From Halobaculum sp. XH14 (lineage in GTDB: Archaea; Halobacteriota; Halobacteria; Halobacteriales; Haloferacaceae): a DNA stretch of 64,000 nt. Under the pieces are notes generated by a model. It saw only the letters and a list, made by a program, of their open reading frames with translations, had not been told where the DNA came from and searched no databases. How positions within the stretch are numbered: position 1 is the first letter of the stretch; every line of letters starts with the position of its first letter. Both the position numbers and the translations under genes were made by a program. The DNA is taken from NCBI RefSeq assembly GCF_032116555.1, contig NZ_CP134951.1:1-64000 (forward strand). Reading direction: 5' to 3'. Of this stretch, positions 17,251-24,726 are shown one piece after another.

Positions 17251-18540
17251 TCACTCCTCGGAGAGGCCCGCCCGCACGAGGATGCTGTCGAGTTCCAGTT
17301 CGACGCCGGCGGTCGGGAGCTCCGAGCTGTCGATGGCGTCCTCGACCTGTCGGACGGTGAGCGCTTCGGACAGTTCGTACGTGTTGTACTGGCCGCCGCG
17401 GAGCCCCTCGTTGTTCTGGAACGACTGGAGGAATCCGAGCATGTCGAGCCGCGTCAGGTGGTTGTACATCCCGCGCTGGCTCAGCGGGTCGTCGCCGGCG
17501 GCCGAGGCGAGCTGCTCGTAGATGGCGTGGATGGCCTTCGTCCGGACCGGCGTGCGACCGTCCGCCTCCAGGCGGGCGACGGCGTCGATGATGAGCTGCT
17601 TGTGCTGGTCCTGGTCGATGATCGACTCCACCATGTCGCCGTAGTCGAGCTCCTCCTTGGCGGCGTACACGTCGCTCGGCGCGATCGGCATGTTCCCGGC
17701 GTTCTCGGCGTGCTCGGCGGCCTGTTTCAGCAGGTCCATCGCGCGCCGCGCGCTCCCGGATGAGTTCCGCATGGCGAGGGCCGCACACAGCGAGAGCACC
17801 TCCTTGTCGTACGTCTCGTCGTGGAGCGCGTTGTTCGCGCGGGCGGCGATGATCTCCTCGAGCTCGTCCGCGCTGTAGGCCGGGAACTTGATCTCCGTCT
17901 CACAGAGCGTGTCGCGCACCTTCGGCGAGAGGTTCGAGCGGAACGTGTAGTCGTTGCTGATGCCGATGAGCCCGATTCGGGTGTCCTCGACGTAGCCGAT
18001 GTCGCGGGCCCGCGGCAGGTCGTACAGCAGCGTGTCGCTCTCGCCGACGCGGTCGACCTCGTCGAGCACGATGAGCACCGTGCCGCCGATGTCGTCCAGT
18101 TCCTCGTAGAGCATCGAGTACACCTCCCGGGAGGCGTACCCCGTCGAGGCGATCTGGTCGTCCCGGAACTCGTTGACGAGCGCGATGGCCACCTGATAGG
18201 AGGAGGCCGTGCCGTCCGAGGGCGCGATGTTCTGACAGTTGATGCGGACGTGCGTGAACGCCCGCTGCTCGTCGGGCGACCTGTCCGCGTTGCGCTCGCG
18301 GATGTCCGACTCCAGCTCCCGAAGCAGATACTTCGTCGCCGCCGTCTTCCCGACGCCCGTGTCCCCGTAGAGAAACGCGTTCCGCGGCGGTCGCCCCTTG
18401 TAGACGGGCTTCAGCGCGTTCACGTAGTTCTGCATGACTTCGTCGCGGCAGAGGATCTCCTCGGGGGTGTGCTCCTCCGTGAAGAGGTCGGCATCGCGGA
18501 TGATCTCCACGTCGTCCTCGAAGATGGAGTTCGACCCCAT
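17251..18540 (-). CDS. orc1: Orc1/Cdc6-type replication initiator
   Basis: 429 residues from the ATG at 18540; a GTG two codons earlier is too close to the TATA box. It is an AAA+ ATPase with Walker A GDTGVGKT at about 59-66, Walker B VLIVLDEVDR with D160/E161, sensor 1 GISND near 194, and the SGSARRAMDLL sensor-2 region near 262. A winged-helix domain follows (about 320-400; RTKAIHAIYEQLA and NHLTRLDMLGFL). Such proteins bind origin recognition boxes, open the origin and load MCM. Copies of one 19-bp repeat on both sides indicate that this gene sits inside the origin it serves. A 10-bp repeat array on its promoter suggests autoregulation. Confidence 0.95.
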   Translation of the reverse strand: MGSNSIFEDDVEIIRDADLFTEEHTPEEILCRDEVMQNYVNALKPVYKGRPPRNAFLYGDTGVGKTAATKYLLRELESDIRERNADRSPDEQRAFTHVRINCQNIAPSDGTASSYQVAIALVNEFRDDQIASTGYASREVYSMLYEELDDIGGTVLIVLDEVDRVGESDTLLYDLPRARDIGYVEDTRIGLIGISNDYTFRSNLSPKVRDTLCETEIKFPAYSADELEEIIAARANNALHDETYDKEVLSLCAALAMRNSSGSARRAMDLLKQAAEHAENAGNMPIAPSDVYAAKEELDYGDMVESIIDQDQHKQLIIDAVARLEADGRTPVRTKAIHAIYEQLASAAGDDPLSQRGMYNHLTRLDMLGFLQSFQNNEGLRGGQYNTYELSEALTVRQVEDAIDSSELPTAGVELELDSILVRAGLSEE

Positions 18541-18565
18541 TGACACGCGTGTCGGCCACCGGGGG

Positions 18566-18571
18566 GATAAA
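18566..18571 (-). promoter_or_regulatory. TATA box of orc1
   Basis: TTTATC on the minus strand, about 26 nt before the ATG at 18540, fits a leaderless gene. The 10-bp array begins 9 bp upstream of it. Confidence 0.6.
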
Positions 18572-18580
18572 GCTAGGTGT

Positions 18581-18670
18581 TACGAGTGCTTTCGAGTGCT
18601 TTCAAGTGCTCACCGGTCGTTTCGAGTGCTCTGCGAGTGAGTGCAAGTGACTGCGAGTGACTGCGACTGC
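18581..18670. repeat. 10-bp phased array on the orc1 promoter
   Basis: Nine consecutive 10-bp blocks: TACGAGTGCT, TTCGAGTGCT, TTCAAGTGCT, CACCGGTCGT, TTCGAGTGCT, CTGCGAGTGA, GTGCAAGTGA, CTGCGAGTGA, CTGCGACTGC. Most carry the GAGTG core of the origin repeat, so the array places that core on one face of the helix just upstream of the orc1 TATA box. Confidence 0.75.
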
Positions 18671-18713
18671 TCCCCGATTCGCCCCCGTTCGCCCCGGAAT
18701 CGGCGGGTGTCCC

Positions 18714-18732
18714 ACACCGATTTTCGAGTGCT
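18714..18732 (+). repeat. Origin repeat copy 5
   Basis: ACACCGATTTTCGAGTGCT, one mismatch to the consensus. Confidence 0.7.
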
Positions 18733-18904
18733 CGGCGGACGGCGACGGTGGCCGGCGGCATCGAGCAGCGTGTTCCCACCTCGCTTGACGATCGAACCGC
18801 CCGCGGTCAACGGTCGGTGTAGGGCCGGTACGGCCCGGTTATGCCGGCCGTGCGAAAAGTTCTCCAGGTGCGTTCGCGAACGTGACGGCGAGGGCGCCGG
18901 ACGC

Positions 18905-18923
18905 ACACCGGTTTTCGAGTGCT
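18905..18923 (+). repeat. Origin repeat copy 6
   Basis: Exact ACACCGGTTTTCGAGTGCT. Confidence 0.7.
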
Positions 18924-19099
18924 CGGGAGTGTGAGCCGGCGTCTGCCGTGCGTCTTGCGCCGCCGGCGATCCCGTCACGGTCGGGTCAGTTTCGACCCAT
19001 AGGAGCCGGATCGAAGCCGTCGTGTCCGTTCGTTGGTAACTGAGGCGAGCAGAGTGCGTGGCGGCTTCCTCGAGGTCACACCGATTCGTCTCGCGGTGT

Positions 19100-19113
19100 C
19101 ACTCCCGGGAGTG
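19100..19113. repeat. Perfect 14-bp palindrome in the origin
   Basis: CACTCCCGGGAGTG is its own reverse complement. TGTCACTC flanks it on both sides. Possible protein-binding or hairpin site. Confidence 0.5.
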
Positions 19114-19146
19114 TCACTCTGAGGAGTCACCGTGCCCGAGTCGTCG

Positions 19147-19216
19147 CGTCAGGAGAGCTTCGTCCGAGGAAAGTTCGTCAGGAGAACGTCGCAGGGAAAA
19201 CTCCGTCAGGGAACCA
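19147..19216. repeat. Degenerate iteron-like array (about 14 bp per unit)
   Basis: Five loosely repeated units: CGTCAGGAGAGCTT, CGTCCGAGGAAAGTT, CGTCAGGAGAACGT, CGCAGGGAAAACT and CGTCAGGGAACCA. Directly repeated sites of this kind resemble iterons of replication initiators, but the match between units is only partial. Confidence 0.4.
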
Positions 19217-19419
19217 TAGCGTTGTTGCTGTGTCGGGAGTGCCGCACCGTGATCGTCACGTCATGTCGGTCGGTCGGTGCGTGGATGGTGGTTTGTCGAC
19301 GACGGGACGGGAGTAGGCACGTCGTCGGTCGGTGATCGGACCGCCCGGGCGAGCAGGCTGGGGAAATCGGGAGGGGAGGGGAGGGAACCGTGATGCGACG
19401 GACGGACGCGTACCGTCCC

Positions 19420-19438
19420 ACACCGGTTTTCGAGTGCT
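19420..19438 (+). repeat. Origin repeat copy 7 (left border of AT-rich segment)
   Basis: Exact ACACCGGTTTTCGAGTGCT. Faces copy 8 across the AT-rich segment. Confidence 0.72.
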
Positions 19439-19566
19439 ATCGGTCGGTCGGTTCGGCGGCCTCTCGTCGATCGCAGGCCGTCTCGGTTGTACGGTTATAA
19501 AGAGCGGCTCGGATGCACGTAACGTTAGTGACTCGAGTTCGAATAATCGCATGGAGGCATCCCGTC

Positions 19567-19626
19567 TCTAATCTGTTAACACTCCACTACTACTAGACTA
19601 GTAGAAAAGGATATAATATATTGGAA
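19567..19626. other. Candidate duplex-unwinding element of the origin
   Basis: About 60 bases with strongly raised A+T (including GTTAACAC, CTACTACTAG and GGATATAATATATTGG) in an otherwise GC-rich region. It lies between origin repeats 7 (+) and 8 (-), which converge on it. This matches the usual origin layout of inverted recognition boxes around an easily melted segment. Unwinding here is inference. Confidence 0.6.
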
Positions 19627-19727
19627 TGGGGCCAGCGTTCCAGTCGATGGATTCGCGGTTGCCGCCCGGATTCGCCGGCCTCGTCAACCCGCCACCGCAC
19701 GATCGGTACCCTCGCTTCGACAGCAAA

Positions 19728-19746
19728 AGCACTCGCAAACTGGTGT
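19728..19746 (-). repeat. Origin repeat copy 8 (right border of AT-rich segment)
   Basis: AGCACTCGCAAACTGGTGT, whose reverse complement ACACCAGTTTGCGAGTGCT differs from the consensus at two positions. Confidence 0.6.
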
Positions 19747-19895
19747 GAGGGTGTCCCCGTCGACGCCATCGTGCTCCGGGCACGTCACTCTCGGAACGTC
19801 TCCCCGTGGGAGTCCGAGCGACGGGCCACGACGGACGGCGACGGACCTGGACCGGGTGAACGTCCCGTCGATGGACGGCCGGCGGCCGGGTCGAC

Positions 19896-19914
19896 ACACC
19901 GGTTTTCGAGTGCT
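19896..19914 (+). repeat. Origin repeat copy 9
   Basis: Exact ACACCGGTTTTCGAGTGCT, the outermost right copy, about 160 bp before the PadR-like gene. Confidence 0.7.
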
Positions 19915-20076
19915 ATCGTGGCCGGACCGCGGCAGTCGTCGTCGCGACCGGACGGCTGGTGGCCCGACGAGACGGTTCGCTCGTGCTCGCCGCGGGACGC
20001 GAGCGACACCTCGACGGCCGACCGGGGACGGGGGCGCCCGGCGGACTCGGGACGACGTGGCGGACTCGAGACGACG

Positions 20077-20499
20077 TCACCCCACGCCGAGCCGATCCCG
20101 TTCCCAGCGCACCCGCTCTTCGGCGCGTTCGCGGCCGACGGGCGTGAGTTCGTAGGCGTTCGTCCGCCGGTCGATCTCCCCTTTCACGACCAGGTTCGCC
20201 TCGACGAGTTCGTTCAAATTCGGGTAGAGCAACCCGTGGCTCACCGATCGCTCGAACGTTCGCTCGACCTCCTCCGCGATCGTCCTGCCCGAGGGTCGGT
20301 CGAGCCCCGGAATCGTGTACAGGAGGTCCCGCTGGAACCCCGACAGCTCGCCCAGGAGCGGATCGCTCACGGACGCCCTCCGCCGCGGCTCGGCTGTTCG
20401 ACGTGACGCCGGACCGACGTCGGACCGTGCGCTGCTCGGTGAAACGGTCGGGTCATCGTGGAGCAACTTCGACGCAGCGGTACTTAGTTCGTGTGCCAT
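20077..20499 (-). CDS. PadR-like transcriptional regulator
   Basis: 140 residues from the ATG at 20499 (MAHELSTAASKLL). A GTG that would begin VSDPLLGELSGFQRDLL is an alternative shorter start. The core FQRDLLYTIPGLDRPSGRTI, then HGLLYPNLNELVEANLVVKG and RRTNAYELTPVGRE is a PadR-type winged helix: helices, recognition helix, wing and C-terminal extension. Such proteins repress genes in response to small molecules. It is next to the origin, but no target is obvious. Confidence 0.75.
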   Translation of the reverse strand: MAHELSTAASKLLHDDPTVSPSSARSDVGPASRRTAEPRRRASVSDPLLGELSGFQRDLLYTIPGLDRPSGRTIAEEVERTFERSVSHGLLYPNLNELVEANLVVKGEIDRRTNAYELTPVGRERAEERVRWERDRLGVG

Positions 20500-20869
20500 C
20501 TCGTCACAATGGGGGTGGGCCCCGAGCACCCGAACCTCGTGCCCGGGGAGGGGGGAATGCGGCCGGTTCGGGAGAGCCGGTACCGAGTCACACCGATGAC
20601 GAGGAACGTGACGACCTCGGGCGGTCGACAGCGTCCCCGAACCGGGACCACGGCTCCGCATCGACCTCCGGCGGGCGGAGCGTGGCTGTTCCGCAGGCAG
20701 GCTTTGCACAACGGGACGGATAAACCTTGCTAGCGTACCACACGGGGGACAGTCACGTTCGCTGTGAGGAACGTCAACGGCACCGTTTCGAGCGAGGGGC
20801 GCTCGTTTCCGTACCGACCGGGCGCCGTCGCTTCGGGAGCGAACGACGCGGAGCCGCCCGCCCGTCGGA

Positions 20870-21076
20870 TCAGGTGCCGGGCGGCCGCCGCCCCGAGGAG
20901 ACGCTGTCGGTCGATTCGAGCGGCACCTCCTCGCCGGGCGACTGGGCGGCGATGCCGCTGTTGAGTTCGGTCTGGGTCATACAGCTGTCACACCCCCGCA
21001 CCTGATCGTCGTTGCCTCCGAAGACGCGGACGAACGACGGCGTGACGAAGCTCCCGCAGTTGGTACATTCTGGCAT
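20870..21076 (-). CDS. Small zinc-ribbon protein (DUF7563-like)
   Basis: 68 residues from MPECTNCGSFV (ATG at 21076); an ATG four codons earlier is also possible. Two cysteine pairs, CTNC at the start and CDSC near residue 30, form a single zinc ribbon like the small haloarchaeal proteins opening with MPEC-x-NCGSFVT. A disordered tail of about 30 residues follows. The function of the family is unknown; nucleic-acid or protein binding is a guess. Confidence 0.7.
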   Translation of the reverse strand: MPECTNCGSFVTPSFVRVFGGNDDQVRGCDSCMTQTELNSGIAAQSPGEEVPLESTDSVSSGRRPPGT

Positions 21077-21645
21077 GATGTTGTCCACCGGCCGGTCCGG
21101 CCGATGGGTTGGTGGATGGGTGTCGCCGGCGTCACTGTTGGCCTTGACATATCACGGTGTTCAACAGTCGGGGGCGTCCGTCCTCGCCGGCGGCGACCAC
21201 GACCGCCGTGCTCGACCGGGATCGAGCCGGTTTTCGTCCGGCGGAGCTCTCGCGTCGGACTCGACCGGTGAACGGCGCGGCGGCCCGACGGCGCAGCGAC
21301 CCGACGGTGGGCCCACGAATCGGGTGTTCGAACCACGGTAGGAACTTCATACCGACGAGTAGCCACGGCATACGGGAACGAACGTGCGTATCCCGACACT
21401 TTACGATGTTACTACTGTAATGCCTTCTCGCCGGTAGCTTTCCGTAACGGACGGTTAACGGCCGGATAAGTCGGGCGAATCCTCCGGAGACGGCGATCGA
21501 TCTCGATACCAGTATGTTGCTGGTGAAAGACCGACGTGGGGCCGTATCCCGGCCGGTCGTGAGTCGGTTGCGCTGCCGGGAACGCGGTTTCCTGACCCAA
21601 CACCGGAACTTCTATCACGAATCCTTTTTAACACGGGACTGAACG
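21077..21645. other. Intergenic region, no gene recognised
   Basis: About 570 bases without convincing coding potential. The end holds a TATA-like TTTTTAACA at about 21624-21632, just ahead of the HalOD1 gene at 21646, suggesting a leaderless or very short-leader transcript. Confidence 0.5.
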
Positions 21646-21948
21646 ATGGAGCAGTATCGGACCGACGGGGGAAACGGGGGGGCGACCGTCGAGCGAGCGA
21701 CCCACGACCCGACGAACGGCGAGTCGACCGCGACCGCGGTCGTGATGGCGGTGGGACGCGCCAAGGGAGTGGAACCGACCGGGCTGCCACGGCTCGAGTC
21801 GACGATCAACACCGACGCCCTGGACAGGCTCGTCCGTTCGATGGCCGAGAACGACGCCGACTCGGAGGCGAAGGTGTCGTTCAGGTACGCGGGGGTCGAC
21901 GTCTCGGTCGACGGGTCGGGCGACCTCGTGGTCTGGGTCGCCGAGTAG
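21646..21948 (+). CDS. HalOD1 output-domain protein
   Basis: 100 residues. After a disordered start of about 25 residues comes a single HalOD1-type domain: ESTATAVVMAVGRAKGVEPT, then LPRLESTINTDALDRLV and a C-terminal VSFRYAGVDVSVDGSGDLVVW. HalOD1 is a haloarchaeal output domain often found alone or after receiver domains; its partner is unknown. A related single-domain protein is encoded at 28263-28574. Confidence 0.78.
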   Translation: MEQYRTDGGNGGATVERATHDPTNGESTATAVVMAVGRAKGVEPTGLPRLESTINTDALDRLVRSMAENDADSEAKVSFRYAGVDVSVDGSGDLVVWVAE

Positions 21949-22220
21949 CCGCCCGGGCCGCGGACGGTCGTTCGACCCGGGGAACGTTTTCCGGACCGCC
22001 GAACGGTTCCGCGCCCCCACCGAGCTGCTGGCTCCCGCGTCGCGTGCTGGCTGATCGCTCCCCGCGTCGCGGGCGGGGCGACGGTGAACGGGCGTTCCTC
22101 CCGCTCCTGTACGGGACGATCCGCCCGGGTTCGGGACGATTCGATCGGAGTTGCATCGCCGTCGACGGCTCGGTTATATCGGCAAAAACAGGGGTACTGG
22201 CCGTTTAAACGCGGCTCACG

Positions 22221-22340
22221 TCACTCGTCACCGTCGCCGGTGACCTCCGGAATGAGCATCTCGGGGCCCCGCTCGTACTTGGGGGTGCTCGCGAACTCGT
22301 GCATCCGCCGCTTCTCGTCATCGGTGATTCGACCCGACAT
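22221..22340 (-). CDS. Very small conserved-looking protein (39 residues)
   Basis: The frame from the ATG at 22340 reads MSGRITDDEKRRMHEFASTP and ends EVTGDGDE before a TGA. A TATA-like TTACTTTTTA (minus strand, 22365-22374) stands about 27 nt upstream, the correct spacing for a leaderless gene. Charged helix then acidic tail; no family is assigned. The promoter and clean frame make it more credible than chance. Confidence 0.6.
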   Translation of the reverse strand: MSGRITDDEKRRMHEFASTPKYERGPEMLIPEVTGDGDE

Positions 22341-22364
22341 CTGTTACCCTGTGGGAACGAGTGG

Positions 22365-22374
22365 TAAAAAGTAA
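22365..22374 (-). promoter_or_regulatory. TATA box of the 39-residue gene
   Basis: TTACTTTTTA on the minus strand, about 27 nt before the ATG at 22340. An isolated AT-rich word in GC-rich sequence. Confidence 0.5.
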
Positions 22375-22472
22375 TTTCGAGTATAACGGGCCGTATTTAT
22401 CGGCCCCGTCGGCGGTATGTTTCGGTTATCGGTCGGCTGGCGGCTCGATCACCTCGACGACGCCGCGGACGG

Positions 22473-22577
22473 TCAGTCGTCCATGGCCGTGAGCGGACGC
22501 GTGTAGCTATCGGCGACCCGGACGACGACGGCCAGGAGCACGACCAGGACGACGGTCGTGAGCAGTTTTCGTGACAT
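22473..22577 (-). CDS. Single-pass mini membrane protein (34 residues)
   Basis: From the ATG at 22577 it reads MSRKLLTTVVLVVLLAVVVR then ADSYTRPLTAMDD: a short basic N-terminus, one transmembrane helix and a short tail. The minus strand carries ATAACGAAA about 30 nt upstream as a possible promoter. The longer in-frame extension is arginine-rich and unlikely. Function unknown. Confidence 0.45.
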   Translation of the reverse strand: MSRKLLTTVVLVVLLAVVVRVADSYTRPLTAMDD

Positions 22578-22737
22578 CGCGGCGGAGACGAGGACGCGAC
22601 TCCGTTTCGTTATCCCCCTCGTAATCGGCGCTGGCGCACCGTCGACCCGACCGGACCGTCGCCCGTCGCCGGGTAGCCTGACCGTTCGAGCGGTCACCGT
22701 CCGCATTACAAACCTCCAGACTGCACTGCTGAAAGGT

Positions 22738-22854
22738 GTGATTACAGTGAGTCCGTCCGACGAAACCGGGAGCTATCGACGCCCGGCCGCGGCGCGCTCG
22801 ACGCCGGAGCGACCGGTTCCCACGGGCCAGGACGGCTCCGCCGGGGCGGAATGA
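22738..22854 (+). CDS. Possible 38-residue protein overlapping a membrane-protein gene
   Basis: A GTG at 22738 opens a frame (VITVSPSDETGSYRRPAAAR, ending GQDGSAGAE) whose TGA overlaps the ATG of the next gene as ATGA at 22851-22854. A CATTACAAA element at about 22704-22712 lies some 30 nt upstream, similar to other promoters in the window. The sequence is low in structure and no family is seen. Overlap and promoter are the only support. Confidence 0.35.
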   Translation: MITVSPSDETGSYRRPAAARSTPERPVPTGQDGSAGAE

Positions 22855-23078
22855 CCTCCCCGAAGACCGCCATTCTGGTGGCCGACGCCGCCGTCGGCCT
22901 GGCCATCGGTAACGTGCTCGCCATGCTGCTCGTGGTGACCCACCCGGTCCAGATGTCGACCATGCTGCTCGTCAGGAACGTCTTCATCGCCGGCTTCGTC
23001 GCCGGCGTCCTCATCACGCTGCTCATCACGGGTGCCCGCGACGCACACCGGCTCGGCCTGCTGACCAGACACTCGTAG
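22851..23078 (+). CDS. Small membrane protein with two transmembrane helices
   Basis: 75 residues. Two hydrophobic helices at about 5-28 (AILVADAAVGLAIGNVLAML) and 42-62 (RNVFIAGFVAGVLITLLITG), with short polar ends. It may be cotranslated with the 38-residue frame just upstream through an ATGA overlap. Function unknown. Confidence 0.6.
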   Translation: MTSPKTAILVADAAVGLAIGNVLAMLLVVTHPVQMSTMLLVRNVFIAGFVAGVLITLLITGARDAHRLGLLTRHS

Positions 23079-23245
23079 CCCGTCGGCGTCGCCGGTCCAC
23101 GTCGACGGGAGTCCTAGCAGCTCGAGAACGGCTCGACGGCCGACGGCGACGAGTCGCGGCCGGCGAACGCGATCCCGGAGTCGGCCCCCGACTAACGCCG
23201 GGAAGTGGCCGTCTTACGAACACGTGCGGGCGGCAGTAGTCCCGT

Positions 23246-23638
23246 GTGAGCACGGACCATCCGACCCCCGAGAAACGCGCCCGTCGCCTCGGAACGCCCT
23301 CGCCGGGGGTCGGCGTCTTCGCGCTCGTCCTCACCCAGGCCGGCGATCTCGTCACGACGCTCGTCGCCCTCCGGTCGGTGCCGGCGCTCGAGGAGGCAAA
23401 CGTCGTCGTCGCCCGGGCGATCGCGGCGTTCGGGCCGACCGTCGGCCTGACCGTGGCATCGGTCGTCGCGGTCGGCAGCCTCGTGGCCGCGACGGAGCTT
23501 GGCGCGGCGATCGTGCGCGACCACGCCGACGGCTCTCGACGGGTGGTGGGCGCGGTTCGACTGCTCGGTTACGGCCCGGCGACGGCGCTCAACGCGGGCG
23601 TCGTTGCCCACAACGTGCTGTTGCTTGCGACGGTCTGA
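23246..23638 (+). CDS. Small integral membrane protein (DUF5658-like)
   Basis: 130 residues from a GTG at 23246. Three to four hydrophobic helices can be seen (GVFALVLTQAGDLVTTLVAL near 23-42; TVGLTVASVVAVGSLVAATE near 65-84; a C-terminal helix ending in VVAHNVLLLATV). The pattern, including QAGDLVTT at the first helix, resembles the small haloarchaeal DUF5658-type proteins. No function is known and no operon partner is evident. Confidence 0.6.
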   Translation: MSTDHPTPEKRARRLGTPSPGVGVFALVLTQAGDLVTTLVALRSVPALEEANVVVARAIAAFGPTVGLTVASVVAVGSLVAATELGAAIVRDHADGSRRVVGAVRLLGYGPATALNAGVVAHNVLLLATV

Positions 23639-23753
23639 CGGCCGGGCACCCGTCCGGACGGCGTCGCTGCCGCTCGATCGGTTCGCGGGCGTCGGGACCG
23701 TTCGTGCGTCCGGGGGACGTCCGTTCAGCCATCCGGGACGTCCGGCGTCCCGG

Positions 23754-24032
23754 TCAGTCGAGCAGGTCCTGGGTCTGAATGAGGCTCCAGGTCTCCCGAC
23801 CCTCCTCCGTGATCCCGTACACGCGTCCCTTGCGTCGCTCCTCGGGAACGAGCAGTTCGACGAGTTCGCGCTCGCGCAGCCCGCGGAGCGCCCGCGAGAC
23901 GTGCGTGACCGCGAGGTCCTCGTCGTCGGCGATGCCCGAGGGCGTCGCCGGGCTGTCGGCCAGCCGACCGAGGACGGCGACCCGGTAGCGCGAGCTGATG
24001 ACGTAGCCGACCACGTCCCAGTCGTCGCTCAT
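23754..24032 (-). CDS. Winged-helix transcriptional regulator
   Basis: 92 residues, essentially one winged helix: ISSRYRVAVLGRLADSPATP, then HVSRALRGLRERELVELLVP and the wing RRKGRVYGITEEG. It is of the short haloarchaeal ArsR/MarR-like type. Its ATG overlaps the stop of a 47-codon frame (ATGA at 24029-24032), which in turn overlaps the DUF7344 gene, so three regulatory genes are probably one transcript. Confidence 0.75.
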   Translation of the reverse strand: MSDDWDVVGYVISSRYRVAVLGRLADSPATPSGIADDEDLAVTHVSRALRGLRERELVELLVPEERRKGRVYGITEEGRETWSLIQTQDLLD

Positions 24033-24172
24033 GCGTCCGGTCCCCCGGTCGATCCTCCGGCGGCCTCGACCCGGTGTGGATGGGTTCCTGAGTTCATCGG
24101 TCCATGCTGTGTGCCCGCGAGGCGGGCCCGTTCGGTCTCCCCCGCGCAGGGGGTGGCTGTACGGCGGCTCAT
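24029..24172 (-). CDS. Small protein between two regulators (47 residues)
   Basis: The frame from the ATG at 24172 reads MSRRTATPCAGETERARLAG and ends GGSTGGPDA. Its ATG overlaps the stop of the DUF7344 gene as ATGA (24169-24172), and its stop overlaps the winged-helix gene as ATGA (24029-24032). Two perfect 4-nt overlaps argue for a real, translationally coupled gene, although the sequence is low in complexity with a single cysteine and no known family. Confidence 0.45.
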   Translation of the reverse strand: MSRRTATPCAGETERARLAGTQHGPMNSGTHPHRVEAAGGSTGGPDA

Positions 24173-24726
24173 CGGCGGCGGCGCTCCACGAGCGTCATCT
24201 CGCGCCCGTTCGTCACGAACCGCGTGTACACGTACTGTGCGACGGTGACCGCCAGGAACGCCCCGACGACGACGACGCCCGCGACGGCGTCCGGGACGCC
24301 GGCGAACAGCGGCGCGTCGACGACGGTGAGCAGGTAGAACAGGCCGCCGACCGCGGCGGTGCCGATGTAGAGCGCCTGCCACGGCGGCTCCTCCCGTTCC
24401 TCCTCGGGCAGATACCGCTCCAGCTGCCCGACCGTCCCCGTGAGCTCGATCTCGCCGCTGTCGGGGTCGTAGTCGACGATGCCGGCGTTGCGTAGCTTCG
24501 GGATGTGTGTCTGGTACAGTGAGACGTACACCCGTTTCTCCTGCTGGTCGGTTAGCTCTTCGGCCGGCACCTGGTTCTCCCAGGCGGCGACTTCCCGTGC
24601 GAGCGCGGTCAGTTCGATCGGGCGGCCGTGCTCACGAAGGTACGAGATGACGAAACGACGCCTGGGGTTACTCAGGAGGTCGTACACCTCGTTCTGCGAC
24701 AGCCTACCGTGCTCTGACTCGGACAT
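24169..24726 (-). CDS. DUF7344 winged-helix protein with two transmembrane helices
   Basis: 185 residues. Residues of about 10-105 form the DUF7344-type domain: NEVYDLLSNPRRRFVISYLR, an EKRVYVSLYQTHIPKL segment and a short beta end DPDSGEIELT. Two hydrophobic helices follow (about 117-133 and 143-165), then a basic C-terminus. The design is a membrane-tethered DNA-binding protein. A close relative is encoded at 27583-28191. It heads a three-gene unit with ATGA overlaps. Confidence 0.75.
   Translation of the reverse strand: MSESEHGRLSQNEVYDLLSNPRRRFVISYLREHGRPIELTALAREVAAWENQVPAEELTDQQEKRVYVSLYQTHIPKLRNAGIVDYDPDSGEIELTGTVGQLERYLPEEEREEPPWQALYIGTAAVGGLFYLLTVVDAPLFAGVPDAVAGVVVVGAFLAVTVAQYVYTRFVTNGREMTLVERRRR

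Larger units (their letters stand above)
18541..20076. other. Right arm of the replication origin (non-coding, 1.5 kb)
   Basis: No gene is supported. In order the region holds the orc1 TATA box (18566-18571), a 10-bp phased array (18581-18670), origin repeats at 18714 (+), 18905 (+), 19420 (+), 19728 (-) and 19896 (+), a 14-bp perfect palindrome (19100-19113), a degenerate array of about 14 bp per unit (19147-19216) and an AT-rich segment (19567-19626) between convergent repeats. This is the expected make-up of a haloarchaeal oriC next to orc1. Confidence 0.75.

Noticed and set aside
18581-18670. Telomere-like or mobile-element terminal repeat
   Set aside because: The 10-bp units share the origin-box core and sit on the orc1 promoter; no transposase or matching distal end is present.
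16957-19914. CRISPR array from the repeated 19-mer
   Set aside because: Spacing between copies varies from about 45 to 1700 bp and orientation alternates, which fits origin boxes and not CRISPR.
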